Shown one piece after another: positions 7,919 to 16,773 of a stretch of DNA of 64,000 nucleotides. This DNA is from Rhodococcus zopfii NBRC 100606 = JCM 9919 (GTDB lineage Bacteria; Actinomycetota; Actinomycetes; Mycobacteriales; Mycobacteriaceae): positions 1 to 64,000 of the forward strand of contig NZ_BCXI01000020.1 of assembly GCF_001895025.1 (NCBI RefSeq). Reading direction: 5' to 3'. Position 1 is the stretch's first letter, and each line of letters begins with the position of its first letter. Both the position numbers and the translations under genes were made by a program. The notes under the pieces were generated by a model. That model ran no database searches. It was not told where the DNA came from and saw only the letters and a list, made by a program, of their open reading frames with translations.

Positions 7919-9511
7919 GTGACCACATCCGACGTGGAACGTCCCACCCGGGCACCGCTGGTGCTCGCATCGCTGATCCTCGTCGCGGCGGTAGCGAACC
8001 TGAACCTCGCCGTCGCGAACGTGGCTCTCCCCGACATCGGGAAGGCGTTCGATGCCGGCCAGACCGAGTTGAACCTGATCGCGGTCGGCTACTCGGTGGG
8101 GCTGGCGGCGTCGGTGCTCTACCTGGGTGCCGTCGGTGACCGCTACGGCCGCAAGACCATGCTGGTGCTCGGCATGGTGTTGTCGGTGCCGGCGTCGCTG
8201 GTGGCCGGGTTCGCGCCGAACACCGAGGTACTGTTCCTGGCGCGGCTGCTCGGCGGTGTGTCCGCCGGTCTCGCCTTTCCCACGACACTGGCGCTGATCA
8301 CCGCGTTGTGGTCGGGTCCGGTGCGGACCCGGGCGATCGCGTTGTGGTCGTCGATCGGTGGTGGTCTCACCGCCCTCGGTCCGCTCGTCGCCGGGGCCCT
8401 GTTGGAGGGGTTCTTCTGGGGATCGGTGTTCCTGGTGACGATCCCGCTGGCGTTGCTGGCGCTGGCGCTGACGTGGATGTTCGTGCCGAGTCACGTCAAC
8501 GAATCCACCGATCCCGTCGACCATCTCGGCGGGATCGTCTCGGTGGTCCTGGTCGGTTCGCTCGTGCTCGGCATCAACTTCGTGCCGGTCGACGGGATGC
8601 AGACCGTCGCCGTGTCCGCATTGGTGATCGCGCTCGCGTCCGGTATCGCCTTCGTGCTCCGGCAATTGCGGGCGCGCAATCCACTGTTCGATCTCCAGGT
8701 CGCGCGGCGGCGCATCTTCTGGGTCGCCGCGGTCGCGGGCATCGTCGTGTTCGGCACGCTGATGGGCACGATGTACATCAGCCAGCAATATCTGCAGAAC
8801 GTGCTCGGGTATTCGACATTGGCGGCAGGGTCGGCGGCGCTGCCCGCGGCCCTGGTGATGGTGCTGGTCGCGCCGCACTCCGCGAAGCTCGTCGAGTCGC
8901 GGGGGTCGCGATTCACCCTGCTGTCGGGCTACGTGGCGATCGTGGTGGGACTCGTCGTCGCGCTGGTGCTGTGGGACGAGGATGCGCACTACTGGGTGAT
9001 CGCGCTCGGATTCATGTGCCTCGGTGCCGGTGTGGGTCTCGCGGGGACACCGGCGTCGCATTCGCTGACCGGTTCGGTGCCGGTGTCCCGGGCCGGAATG
9101 GCCTCGGGCACAGCAGATCTCCAGCGCGACCTCGGCGGGGCGATCGTCCAGTCGGTCCTCGGTGCGCTGCTCACGGCCGGCTACACGGCGTCGCTGACGG
9201 CCACCATCGCCGCGAGCCCGCAGGCGACATCGGTCAGCGAGCAGACGCAGGCGGCCCTGGAGAAGTCCTTCGCGGGCGCGGTGAATATCGCCGAGCGGTA
9301 TCCGCAGTACGCGCAGCAGATCATCGCGGCGGCGCGGTCGGCGTTCCTCGACGGCGACAGCCGAGCGTATGCCGCGGCCATCGGGATCGTGCTGATCGGC
9401 GCGGCGCTCGTGTTCTTCGTGTTCCCCAAGCGCGACGCCGAGGTCGCGCTGCTCGCCGCCTATGCGGCGCAGGATGCGACGGTGAGATCCGGTAGCGCCT
9501 GCGAGCGGTGA
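7919..9511 (+). CDS. MFS transporter, DHA2-type (drug:proton antiporter)
   Basis: This 530-residue polytopic membrane protein starts at a GTG. The first membrane helix contains LNLAVANVALPDIGKAF, matching motif D1 of the 14-helix drug-resistance families. The loop-2/3 motif is LGAVGDRYGRKTML. Additional central helices and a long C-terminal half with an extracytoplasmic segment (SVSEQTQAALEKSFAGAVN) fit the 14-TM DHA2/EmrB group. The substrate is unknown. It stands alone, with an operator-like palindrome upstream. Confidence 0.85.
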   Translation: MTTSDVERPTRAPLVLASLILVAAVANLNLAVANVALPDIGKAFDAGQTELNLIAVGYSVGLAASVLYLGAVGDRYGRKTMLVLGMVLSVPASLVAGFAPNTEVLFLARLLGGVSAGLAFPTTLALITALWSGPVRTRAIALWSSIGGGLTALGPLVAGALLEGFFWGSVFLVTIPLALLALALTWMFVPSHVNESTDPVDHLGGIVSVVLVGSLVLGINFVPVDGMQTVAVSALVIALASGIAFVLRQLRARNPLFDLQVARRRIFWVAAVAGIVVFGTLMGTMYISQQYLQNVLGYSTLAAGSAALPAALVMVLVAPHSAKLVESRGSRFTLLSGYVAIVVGLVVALVLWDEDAHYWVIALGFMCLGAGVGLAGTPASHSLTGSVPVSRAGMASGTADLQRDLGGAIVQSVLGALLTAGYTASLTATIAASPQATSVSEQTQAALEKSFAGAVNIAERYPQYAQQIIAAARSAFLDGDSRAYAAAIGIVLIGAALVFFVFPKRDAEVALLAAYAAQDATVRSGSACER

Positions 9512-9593
9512 CCGACTGCCGACCGGCATCCTCGATTGCTCGCGGGGCGGGAGCGGCCTACCGTCGAATTGAGCTTGTCGAGGAGCTGGTCGC

Positions 9594-10160
9594 ATGAGCA
9601 TCTTGTATCGCTTCGCCTACGGGATCGGCTTCCGGCCGTGGGAGCACGCGGATGTTTCGCGGGGCGCCCATTTCGAGGCGCTGCTCGAATCGGTTCCCGG
9701 TCCCGGTCGTGCGCTCGATGTGGGGTGCGGCGGCGGCGAGTTGTCGATCCGGCTCGCGCGACACGGCTGGGATGTCACCGGGATCGACAACGTGCCGGCG
9801 GCCATCGAGTCGGCGACCGCTGCGGCCGAGGGGGCCGGGGTCGAGGTGAGATTCGTCGAAGGCGACGTCACGGTGATGGCGGACACGGTCGGGACCGGCT
9901 ACGGCCTGATCGTGGATTTCGGTTGTTTCCACGGGCTTTCGGGCAGTGAGCGAGCCGCGTATCGCCGGCAGCTCGACCGCGTGTCCGCACCTCACGCGAC
10001 ACTGCTGATGTTCGCGTTCGAGCCGCATTTCCGGGGGCCGTTGCCGCGCGGGGTGGGATCGGCCGACATCGAGCAGATCTTCGCCGGCTGGTCGGTGGAG
10101 GACGAGGTTTCGGTGCGGGTGGGGTTCCATGCGAAGTGGTATCGGCTGGTTCGATGCTGA
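9594..10160 (+). CDS. Class I SAM-dependent methyltransferase
   Basis: This 188-residue protein has the AdoMet-binding motif I ALDVGCGGGELSIRLA near residues 37-52, the acidic end of beta-2 (VTGIDNVPAAIESA) and motif II-like EVRFVEGDVT. GAGGAG lies about ten bases before the ATG. The N-terminus, LYRFAYGIGFRPWEH, is typical of small stand-alone actinobacterial methyltransferases of unknown acceptor. There is no operon partner. Confidence 0.8.
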   Translation: MSILYRFAYGIGFRPWEHADVSRGAHFEALLESVPGPGRALDVGCGGGELSIRLARHGWDVTGIDNVPAAIESATAAAEGAGVEVRFVEGDVTVMADTVGTGYGLIVDFGCFHGLSGSERAAYRRQLDRVSAPHATLLMFAFEPHFRGPLPRGVGSADIEQIFAGWSVEDEVSVRVGFHAKWYRLVRC

Positions 10161-10202
10161 CGGGTGCCCGAGCGGATAGCTGTCGCTGAAGTCGACGGTC
10201 GG

Positions 10203-10237
10203 ATCGTGCAGTTTCGATGGTATGGAATCTGCACGAT
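10203..10237. terminator. Hairpin in convergent gap, possible bidirectional terminator
   Basis: ATCGTGCAG (10203-10211) and CTGCACGAT (10229-10237) form a perfect 9-bp stem, extended inward by three pairs after one mismatch. It lies between the ends of the convergent methyltransferase and SRPBCC genes and is followed by an AT-rich stretch. There is no U-tract, so a repressor site is an alternative reading. Confidence 0.4.
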
Positions 10238-10344
10238 ACGGAATTGATAAATTATCCGAATCTATGTCGATGGGTCTCCCACCATGTCTCGCCGCCGGCG
10301 CCGAGCGGTGCCGACTCGCCTCGTATTCGGAGGTCGCGCAGGAC

Positions 10345-10833
10345 CTACGCCGCCTGCCTGGACCCGGAAGCCTCGGCGAGCCGAGCCAGCCGCTGCAGGT
10401 CGTCGGCGAGCGCGTTGCGGCGGTCCCGGTGTGCCCTGACGAGGAGCCAGTACACGCGGTCGAGTCCCGGGGCGACGTGCACGACCTCGTAGGATTGCAC
10501 GATCCGTGTGCCGGTTCCGTTCGGGTTCAGGTCGATTCGCCACACCGTGCTGTCGACCTTCCCCCACAGGCCGACCGTTCTCCATGCGAGGGATCGCGGG
10601 GGATCGACCGCGGTGAACCGGCACGAGCGCGTCCAGACGAAGATGCCGGACCTGTTCGTGCCTCGGAACCGAACGTCCGCCGCAGCTCGTCGGTCGGCGC
10701 CGATCCAGTGGGCGGCCCGGCATTCGTGACTCCATTCACCGATCCTGGTCACGTCGGTGATGATGCGCCACACGGCTTCTGCCGGGGCGGCGGTGACCGC
10801 TTCGGAACGCCCGTGCCGTGCCGGCGTGCCCAT
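10345..10833 (-). CDS. SRPBCC (START-like) family protein
   Basis: This 162-residue protein begins with the usual SRPBCC pattern: SEAVTAAPAEAVWRIITDVTRIGEWSHECRAAHW, then a strand-rich region (RFRGTNRSGIFVWTRSCRFTAVDPPRSLAWRTVG) and a C-terminal helix. The fold forms a hydrophobic cavity for small ligands; no substrate is implied here. The ATG shares one base with the stop of the upstream hemerythrin gene (TGATG), so the pair is translationally coupled. Confidence 0.8.
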   Translation of the reverse strand: MGTPARHGRSEAVTAAPAEAVWRIITDVTRIGEWSHECRAAHWIGADRRAAADVRFRGTNRSGIFVWTRSCRFTAVDPPRSLAWRTVGLWGKVDSTVWRIDLNPNGTGTRIVQSYEVVHVAPGLDRVYWLLVRAHRDRRNALADDLQRLARLAEASGSRQAA

Positions 10834-11543
10834 CAGGAACGCTCCTTGATCGGCGTCACGTGCAGCGCCGGCACGGAGGCTGCCGGACCTGTTCCCCGGC
10901 GCAGCGCCGCCTGCCGGCGGTACCTGCGGGCGAATCCGTGGAGGATCAGGAAGCGGGGCACGGCGGGCACGACGCTCAGGATCGCGTCGCGATCGTCGGA
11001 GGGCGCTCCGTCGATGACCCAATGCCCCTCCATGCCGAGCTCCACGAACCCCTTCGGCTTCACGAAGTACTCGTGCTCGAGTGCGCGATACTCCGCGGTC
11101 GTGATCGTGGCCGCGACGACAGGCATCATCTCGAGTTCCTCGCGACGGAGGTGCGGAAGCAGGACGTCGTCGAGGCTGCTCAGCGCGGTGAGTAACCGCC
11201 CCCGCGCCGACGCGTCCTCGTCGTATGCCTGGGCGGCCTCCTCCACCGCGGCGAGTGCCGGTGCGATCTGTGCGTGGTCGGCCTCCATTCGGTCGAGCAG
11301 CGCACCGGCGGTCCGATTGCGCTTCCGGATCAACGGCCACAGTCCGGCGTCCTCGCCGGCATGGTGCCGGTGCAGGAACCGGCACATCCAGAGGACGTGC
11401 GCGGCGAGTGCTCGTCGACGAGACTCGTCGGGATAGGGCGGAGTCTCGAGCGCCATGTGCGTTCGTCGCAGATCACGACGCAATGCGCTGTGCACGATTC
11501 CCATGCTTCGTGTGTCGGCGGGCTCGTTCCGGTAGGTGTTCAT
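10833..11543 (-). CDS. Hemerythrin-like HHE domain protein
   Basis: This 236-residue protein has an N-terminal four-helix hemerythrin-type domain. The iron-ligand pattern is visible as RRTH, FLHRHHAGEDAGLW, MEADHAQ and LLPHLRREELEMMPV. These would form a diiron or iron-oxygen site, and such proteins sense or handle O2, NO or peroxide. The C-terminal third is helical without a recognised domain. AAAGGAG lies before the chosen ATG, so the longer upstream frame was not used. It is the middle gene of a TetR-hemerythrin-SRPBCC operon. Confidence 0.85.
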   Translation of the reverse strand: MNTYRNEPADTRSMGIVHSALRRDLRRTHMALETPPYPDESRRRALAAHVLWMCRFLHRHHAGEDAGLWPLIRKRNRTAGALLDRMEADHAQIAPALAAVEEAAQAYDEDASARGRLLTALSSLDDVLLPHLRREELEMMPVVAATITTAEYRALEHEYFVKPKGFVELGMEGHWVIDGAPSDDRDAILSVVPAVPRFLILHGFARRYRRQAALRRGTGPAASVPALHVTPIKERS

Positions 11544-11557
11544 GGCCCGCGCTCCTT

Positions 11558-12235
11558 TCAGTCGTCGAGGGTCAACAACCTGACGATCGTGTCGGTGAGC
11601 CACTGCTCGTACCGGACAGGGGTCCACCCTGCGCTGCCGGTGAGAAGGTCGTAGACCTCCATCGTGATCACCACCCAGAGGCCGTCCCCTTCGACCGGGG
11701 TGAGTTCGCGGCCCGCGATGGCTGCACCCGCGATGCGAACGGTCTGCCGCTGGGCCTGTCGTATCTCGTCGAGCCTGGACGCGAGATCCGGGTCCGCTGC
11801 CGCCCCCTCGCGCAGCGCGCGTTGCAGGCCGGCGGTGCGCCCGTTCACGCCGGCGACCAACCTCGCGGCCGCGGCGGCCCGTTGCAGCCGACTGCCGCGG
11901 GAAAGCGCGGCGAACTCGGGCCGGTCCATCAGCGCCACCGGCTCGTCGTCGCCCACGACCGCGACGTCGACCACCTGGCTGAACAGTCGAGGCTTCGAAC
12001 CGAAGTGGCTGTACACGGTCTCGAACGAGACGCCGGCCGCGCGTGCGATCTCGCGCATCCCGACGGACCAGCCGCGCTCGGCGAACAGCGCCGCGGCGGC
12101 ATCGAGGATTCGGTGCCGGCTCTCTTCTGCCTGACGGCGCCGGAGCGTCGCGTCGTACCGCCGCGCCTTCGGGGTGGTCGATGCAGTCCCGCGTCCGTCC
12201 GCGTTCGTGCTCACCACTCCATTGTGTAACGCCAT
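11558..12235 (-). CDS. TetR-family transcriptional regulator
   Basis: This 225-residue regulator has an N-terminal helix-turn-helix: SRHRILDAAAALFAERGWSVGMREIARAAGVSFETVYSHFGSKPRLF (around 38-84). The C-terminal ligand domain is helical. It is followed after 14 bases by the hemerythrin gene, so it probably controls its own operon. Starts at ATG 12235 and GTG 12214 are both possible; the ATG is given because GGAG lies too close to the GTG. The effector is unknown. Confidence 0.85.
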   Translation of the reverse strand: MALHNGVVSTNADGRGTASTTPKARRYDATLRRRQAEESRHRILDAAAALFAERGWSVGMREIARAAGVSFETVYSHFGSKPRLFSQVVDVAVVGDDEPVALMDRPEFAALSRGSRLQRAAAAARLVAGVNGRTAGLQRALREGAAADPDLASRLDEIRQAQRQTVRIAGAAIAGRELTPVEGDGLWVVITMEVYDLLTGSAGWTPVRYEQWLTDTIVRLLTLDD

Positions 12236-12299
12236 TATTTTCAATACAAGTGTTTGTGGCGAATTATGGACGGAGGCGCCGTTGCACTCGGGCGCTCCC

Positions 12300-13457
12300 C
12301 TACAGCGACTGCGCCCACCGCCCGATATCGCCGCGTTCGAGGGCCAACGCCAGCAGTTCCGGGAACCGGTCGGGTGTGCACGCGAACGCCGGGATGCCCA
12401 GCGCGCCCAGCGCCGCCGCATTTTCCCGGTCGAACGCCGGAGCGCCGTCGTCGGACAGTGCCAGCAGCACCACCACCTGCACGCCGGCGTCACGCATCGA
12501 CGCGATCCGGCTGAGCATCTCCGCGCGGATCCCGCCCTCGTACAGATCGGAGATCAGCACGAACAGCGACTCGGTGGGCCGGGTGATCAGCGATTGGCTG
12601 TACGCGATCGCACGGTTGATGTCGGTGCCGCCACCGAGTTGCGTGCCGAACAGCACCTCCACCGGATCGGACAGCTTGTCCGTCAGATCCACCACCGCGG
12701 TGTCGAACACCACCAGCGACGTGCGCAGCGCCCGCATCGACGCGAGCACCGCACCGAACACCGACGCATACACCACGCTCGACGCCATCGACCCCGACTG
12801 GTCGATGGCCAGCACCACGTCGCGCTGCACGGCCTGCGATCGCCGGCCGTATCCGATCAGCCGCTGCGGCACCACCGTGCGGTACTCCGGCAGATAGTGC
12901 GCGAGATTCGCGCGGATCGTGCGATCCCAGTCGATGTCGCGCAACTTCGGATTCGACGTCCGCGCGGCCCGGTTCAGCGCGCCGGTCACCGCGGACCGGG
13001 TGCGCTGCGCGATGCGCGCCTCGACCTCGCGCACCACCTTCTCCACCACCATCCGCGCGGTCGCGCGGGTCGTCTCCGGCATCACCTTGTTCAGGCTGAG
13101 CAACGTGCCGACGAGATGCACGTCCGGTTCGACGGCGTCGAGCAGTTCCGGTTCGAGCAGCAGCTGCGTCAGCCCCAGCCGCTCCATCGCGTCGCGCTGC
13201 ATCACCTGCACCACCGAGGTGGGGAAGTACGTGCGGATGTCGCCGAGCCAGCGCGCCACCCGCGGCGCCGAACCGCCCAGGCCGGCACTGCGCCGGCCGC
13301 CCGGATCGGGTTCGCCGCGATCGTAGAGGGCCGCGAGCGCCCCGTCCATCGCCTCGTCGTCGGTGGAACGTAGCCCGCCGGTGGAGTTCTCCGCGGCCTC
13401 ACCGAGCAGCAACCGCCAGCGGCGCAGTCGTTCCGTGTCGTCCGATGCTGTTGTCAT
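12300..13457 (-). CDS. VWA domain protein of a MoxR/VWA system
   Basis: This 385-residue protein has a helical N-terminal half and a C-terminal von Willebrand A domain with an intact MIDAS: DQSGSM (Asp219, Ser221, Ser223), GGGTD, and the Asp of LISDLYEGG. VWA proteins coupled to MoxR ATPases bind metal-dependent client or adaptor surfaces in maturation or remodelling complexes. The ATG overlaps the stop of the DUF5682 gene (ATGA). It is the last of five overlapping genes. Confidence 0.9.
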   Translation of the reverse strand: MTTASDDTERLRRWRLLLGEAAENSTGGLRSTDDEAMDGALAALYDRGEPDPGGRRSAGLGGSAPRVARWLGDIRTYFPTSVVQVMQRDAMERLGLTQLLLEPELLDAVEPDVHLVGTLLSLNKVMPETTRATARMVVEKVVREVEARIAQRTRSAVTGALNRAARTSNPKLRDIDWDRTIRANLAHYLPEYRTVVPQRLIGYGRRSQAVQRDVVLAIDQSGSMASSVVYASVFGAVLASMRALRTSLVVFDTAVVDLTDKLSDPVEVLFGTQLGGGTDINRAIAYSQSLITRPTESLFVLISDLYEGGIRAEMLSRIASMRDAGVQVVVLLALSDDGAPAFDRENAAALGALGIPAFACTPDRFPELLALALERGDIGRWAQSL

Positions 13458-15673
13458 GCAGGAACTCCCAGAATGAGTGCGGTGGCGCGGATGGCCCGGG
13501 CCCCGCGCTCGGTGTCGACGGAGGGGGCGGTGCTGCGAGTGCGCTCGCCGCCGCGCACCACCGCGCCGAGCGTGCGGCGCTCGGCGGGAGCGAACGCGCC
13601 GAACGTGCGGCGCAGCACCGGCAGCACGTCCACGAAATCCTGTGCGGGAAGCGCCGAGACCCAGTCGTCGATCAACCGCAGCAGGCTCTGGTCGTGCATG
13701 AGCAGCACCGCGCCACCCCCGACGAAACCGTCGATCCAGCGTGCCTTCGCACCCGGATCGCTGCCCACCGACAATGCCCGCGACACCCGCAGCGCGGTCT
13801 CGTCCTCGTCGATCCGGCCCATGTCGCGCAGCAGTCGCACGGTCCGGCCGGTGAGGATGCCGTCGACGTCGTCGCGGTCCGCGATCACCCGCAGGGTGCC
13901 GAGCCATCGCCGTCTCGTGGCCGGATCGTCCCGCACGGCGATGGCGATGTGCACGTCGTCCACGGCCGTGCGCAGCGCATCCGCCGCATCGGAATCGAGA
14001 CCGGTCGCCGCGGCCGGCAGACCGGCGCAGATCCGGGCGAGCATCGCGTCGGTGACGTCCCCGAGCGACGACAGATCGGTGCCGCGGACATCGCCGTACC
14101 GCAACGTGCGGATGAGCGCCGGCAGCGCCGACATCAGGTGCAGCACATCGTGATCGAGCGCGGCCGCGGCATCGACCGCGGCGAGCACGTCCGGGATCGC
14201 CGTGCGCAGGTCGGCGAGCAACGCCTTCTCGAGTGTGTCGGTGACCTCGCCGAGCGAAATCGCGGGCCGCCACACCCGGTCGAGGACGATCGCGTGCGCC
14301 GCCGACTCGACGGTCGTTCCCCACCGTGAGGCCTCGACGACCGCGACCGACAGTTCCGGCTCCCACCGCAGGGTCCACGATTCGCGGAACGTGCCGGTGG
14401 AGCGGACCGCGCTCGTTGCCGCCCTCGCCCAGTCGATGCCGAGCAGCGCGAGGCGGTGCAGCAACCGCGACCGCTGCAGATCGTTGTCCTTGCGCAGATC
14501 CAGGTCGAGATTCTTGTCGACCGCAGATCGCTTGAGCCGCAGCGTCTTCGACCGCGCCTGCAGGTCCGCGTCCAGGGGTACCGTCGGGGTCTCGTCGGGG
14601 ACCCCGCCGAGCGCCTCGCCGACGACGAGCCGCCGGGTCACCAGATCGAGCAGCACGTCGTCGCCGTCGCACAGCACTGACCGGGTCGCCTCGGTGACCT
14701 CGGCGAGGCCGGGCAGCGGCCGCTCGCGCAGCGCGGCCAGCGTGTGGGCCAGGCGGGTGGCCTCGATGACGTGCGCGCTCGACACCGGCAGGTCCTCGCT
14801 GCGCAGTTCCCGCGCGACCCGCGTGAACCACCGCTCGATCGTCCGGTCGTGGTGGGTGAACAGGTGGTGGTACCAGCCGGGCGAGGTGATGCCCGCACCG
14901 TATCCGGAGGCCGACGACAACCGCGAATGCGTCCACGGCACCCAGGTGAGCGACGTCTTGACCTTCGGCAGGCCCTTGAGCAGCCGCGCGTCGGGCGCCG
15001 CGGGGCCGGGCTTGCCGGACAGCGCCGGAGCGTGCATCGCCCCGCACACCACCGCGATCTTCTGTGCACCGGCCTTGATCCGCGCGCGGAGCACCTGCCG
15101 CATGTGCGCCTCGCGCCGCAGCGTGTGCTCGTCGATCTCCATCGTCTCGCGCAGCGCCGCCATCGCCTCGGTGATGGCATCGAAACCGTCTGCGTGATAG
15201 TCATTTGCGAGCTCAGCGGTGTTGTCCGGATACCGGGTCCCGGACTCGACGACCGCGTCCCACCACTGCTCGAAATCGTCGTAACCACCGGCGGCGGCGA
15301 GCGCGGCCAGCGGATCAGGCCCCCGGTCACCGGCCGTCCGGTCCGCCGCGAGGCTCGACGCCGCGGGCAGATCACAGAAGCGGACGTCCGCGTCGTGCAG
15401 GATCGCCCACTGCAGCGCCTGCCATTCCGGGGAGAACGTGGCCAGTGGCCAGAAAGCGGCTGTCGACGGGTCCGTGCTCGCGTAGCCGAGCAGCGCGACG
15501 GGCGGGCGCATCTGCCCGGACGCGGCCAAGGCCACCAGCGGATCGGCGTCGGCGGGACCCTCGATGAGCACGGTGTCCGGCTCGAATTCGGTGAGGGCGC
15601 GCAGCAGTGCGCGTGCCGAGCCCGGTCCGTGGTGCCGGATGCCCAGCACCCGGACCTGCGCGGTCACGCTCAC
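13454..15673 (-). CDS. DUF5682 family protein
   Basis: This is a large soluble protein of 739 residues with no signal peptide or membrane segment. The N-terminal ~220 residues carry a conserved pattern: GIRHHGPGSA (His14-His15), VLIEGP (Glu38), VRFCDLP (Asp101), LRREAHMRQVL and VVCGAMHAPAL (His214). This order of His, Glu, Asp and GxxH recalls the TraB/EreA/ChaN-type fold and could be a metal or hydrolase site. The remainder is helical. The GTG start overlaps the MoxR stop (GTGA) and its own stop overlaps the VWA ATG. The molecular function is not established, to my knowledge. Confidence 0.8.
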   Translation of the reverse strand: MSVTAQVRVLGIRHHGPGSARALLRALTEFEPDTVLIEGPADADPLVALAASGQMRPPVALLGYASTDPSTAAFWPLATFSPEWQALQWAILHDADVRFCDLPAASSLAADRTAGDRGPDPLAALAAAGGYDDFEQWWDAVVESGTRYPDNTAELANDYHADGFDAITEAMAALRETMEIDEHTLRREAHMRQVLRARIKAGAQKIAVVCGAMHAPALSGKPGPAAPDARLLKGLPKVKTSLTWVPWTHSRLSSASGYGAGITSPGWYHHLFTHHDRTIERWFTRVARELRSEDLPVSSAHVIEATRLAHTLAALRERPLPGLAEVTEATRSVLCDGDDVLLDLVTRRLVVGEALGGVPDETPTVPLDADLQARSKTLRLKRSAVDKNLDLDLRKDNDLQRSRLLHRLALLGIDWARAATSAVRSTGTFRESWTLRWEPELSVAVVEASRWGTTVESAAHAIVLDRVWRPAISLGEVTDTLEKALLADLRTAIPDVLAAVDAAAALDHDVLHLMSALPALIRTLRYGDVRGTDLSSLGDVTDAMLARICAGLPAAATGLDSDAADALRTAVDDVHIAIAVRDDPATRRRWLGTLRVIADRDDVDGILTGRTVRLLRDMGRIDEDETALRVSRALSVGSDPGAKARWIDGFVGGGAVLLMHDQSLLRLIDDWVSALPAQDFVDVLPVLRRTFGAFAPAERRTLGAVVRGGERTRSTAPSVDTERGARAIRATALILGVPA

Positions 15674-16773
15674 CCGGCGACCTCGCGGCACGCCCGGTAG
15701 AAGTCGGCCCATTCGGGGCGGCCGCGGACGACGGCCTCGAGGTATTCGTCCCACACCACGGTGTCGGCGACCGGGTCCTTGACGACGGCGCCGAGGATGC
15801 CGGCGGCGACATCGGCCGAACGCAGGACGCCGTCCCCGAAGTGGGCGGACAGGGCCAGGCCGTTGGTGACCACCGAGATCGCCTCGGCGGTCGACAGGGT
15901 GCCCGACGGTGACTTCAGCTTGGTGCGGCCGTCGGTGGTCACGCCGCGGCGCAGTTCCCGGAAGACGGTCACCACGCGCCGGATCTCCTCGGCCGCCGCC
16001 GGGACCTGCGGCAGCTCGAGCGCGGACCCGAGCTGGGCGACGCGCCGCGCGACGATCTCGACCTCGTCGTCCTCGCTGGCGGGCAGCGGCAGCACCACCG
16101 TGTTGAAGCGCCGGCGCAGCGCCGACGACAGGTCGTTGACACCGCGGTCGCGGTCGTTGGCGGTGGCGATGACGTTGAACCCCTTCGTCGCCTGCACCTC
16201 GAGGCCGAGCTCGGGGACCGGCAGCGTCTTCTCGGACAGGATCGTGATCAGCGCGTCCTGCACGTCGGCGGGGATGCGGGTCAGTTCCTCGATGCGGGCG
16301 ACCGCGCCGTCGCGCATCGCCGTCATCACCGGTGAGGGCACCAACGCGGCCGGGGTCGGACCCTCGGCCAGCAGCCGCGCGTAGTTCCAGCCGTAGCGGA
16401 CCGCCTCCTCGGCGGTGCCGGCGGTGCCCTGCACGAGGCGCGTCGAGGTTCCCGAGATCGCCGCCGCCAGGTGCTCGGACACCCACGTCTTCGCGGTGCC
16501 GGGCACACCCAGCAACAGCAACGCGCGATCGGTGGCCAGGGTCGCGACCGCCACCTCCATGAGCCGACGCGGCCCGACGTACTTGGGGCTGATGACGGTG
16601 CCGTCGGACAGCTCCCCGCCGAGCAGGTACGTCACCACCGCCCACGGCGACAGCCGCCAGGACGGTGGCCGCGGCCGGTCGTCGACGCGAGCGAGCGCGG
16701 TGAGTTCGTGCGCGTACTGCTGCTCGGCGTGCGGGCGCAGCAGGCTCTGCTCGTCGATGACGGTGTCGGTCAA
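15670..16773 (-). CDS. MoxR-type AAA+ ATPase
   Basis: This 367-residue ATPase has Walker A GVPGTAKT (89-96), a Walker B position reading VARIEE (158-163) where hhhhDE is usual, sensor 1 in VIATAND (Asn206) and an arginine cluster ALRRRFNTV (about 220-222) as the Arg finger. It probably powers remodelling of the partner proteins encoded beside it. The start is a TTG whose last bases overlap the stop of the DUF5691 gene (TTGA), with GAGGAG five bases upstream. The Asp-to-Glu change in Walker B is unusual but still acidic. Confidence 0.88.
   Translation of the reverse strand: MTDTVIDEQSLLRPHAEQQYAHELTALARVDDRPRPPSWRLSPWAVVTYLLGGELSDGTVISPKYVGPRRLMEVAVATLATDRALLLLGVPGTAKTWVSEHLAAAISGTSTRLVQGTAGTAEEAVRYGWNYARLLAEGPTPAALVPSPVMTAMRDGAVARIEELTRIPADVQDALITILSEKTLPVPELGLEVQATKGFNVIATANDRDRGVNDLSSALRRRFNTVVLPLPASEDDEVEIVARRVAQLGSALELPQVPAAAEEIRRVVTVFRELRRGVTTDGRTKLKSPSGTLSTAEAISVVTNGLALSAHFGDGVLRSADVAAGILGAVVKDPVADTVVWDEYLEAVVRGRPEWADFYRACREVAG

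Noticed and set aside
7529-9601. 690-residue minus-strand frame opposite the MFS gene
   Set aside because: Composition is dominated by Arg, His, Gln and Asp with no fold pattern, typical of the antisense of a membrane protein gene.
12233-12290. ACAA...TTGT sequence upstream of the TetR gene as its operator
   Set aside because: Only 4-base arms match, and the centre is not symmetric, so it is within chance expectation for this AT-richer patch.
13454-16645. N-terminal 324-residue extension of the DUF5682 frame
   Set aside because: The extension is antisense-free but lies inside the MoxR gene in another frame and is Arg/Gly/Ala-rich. The GTG overlapping the MoxR stop is the sensible start.
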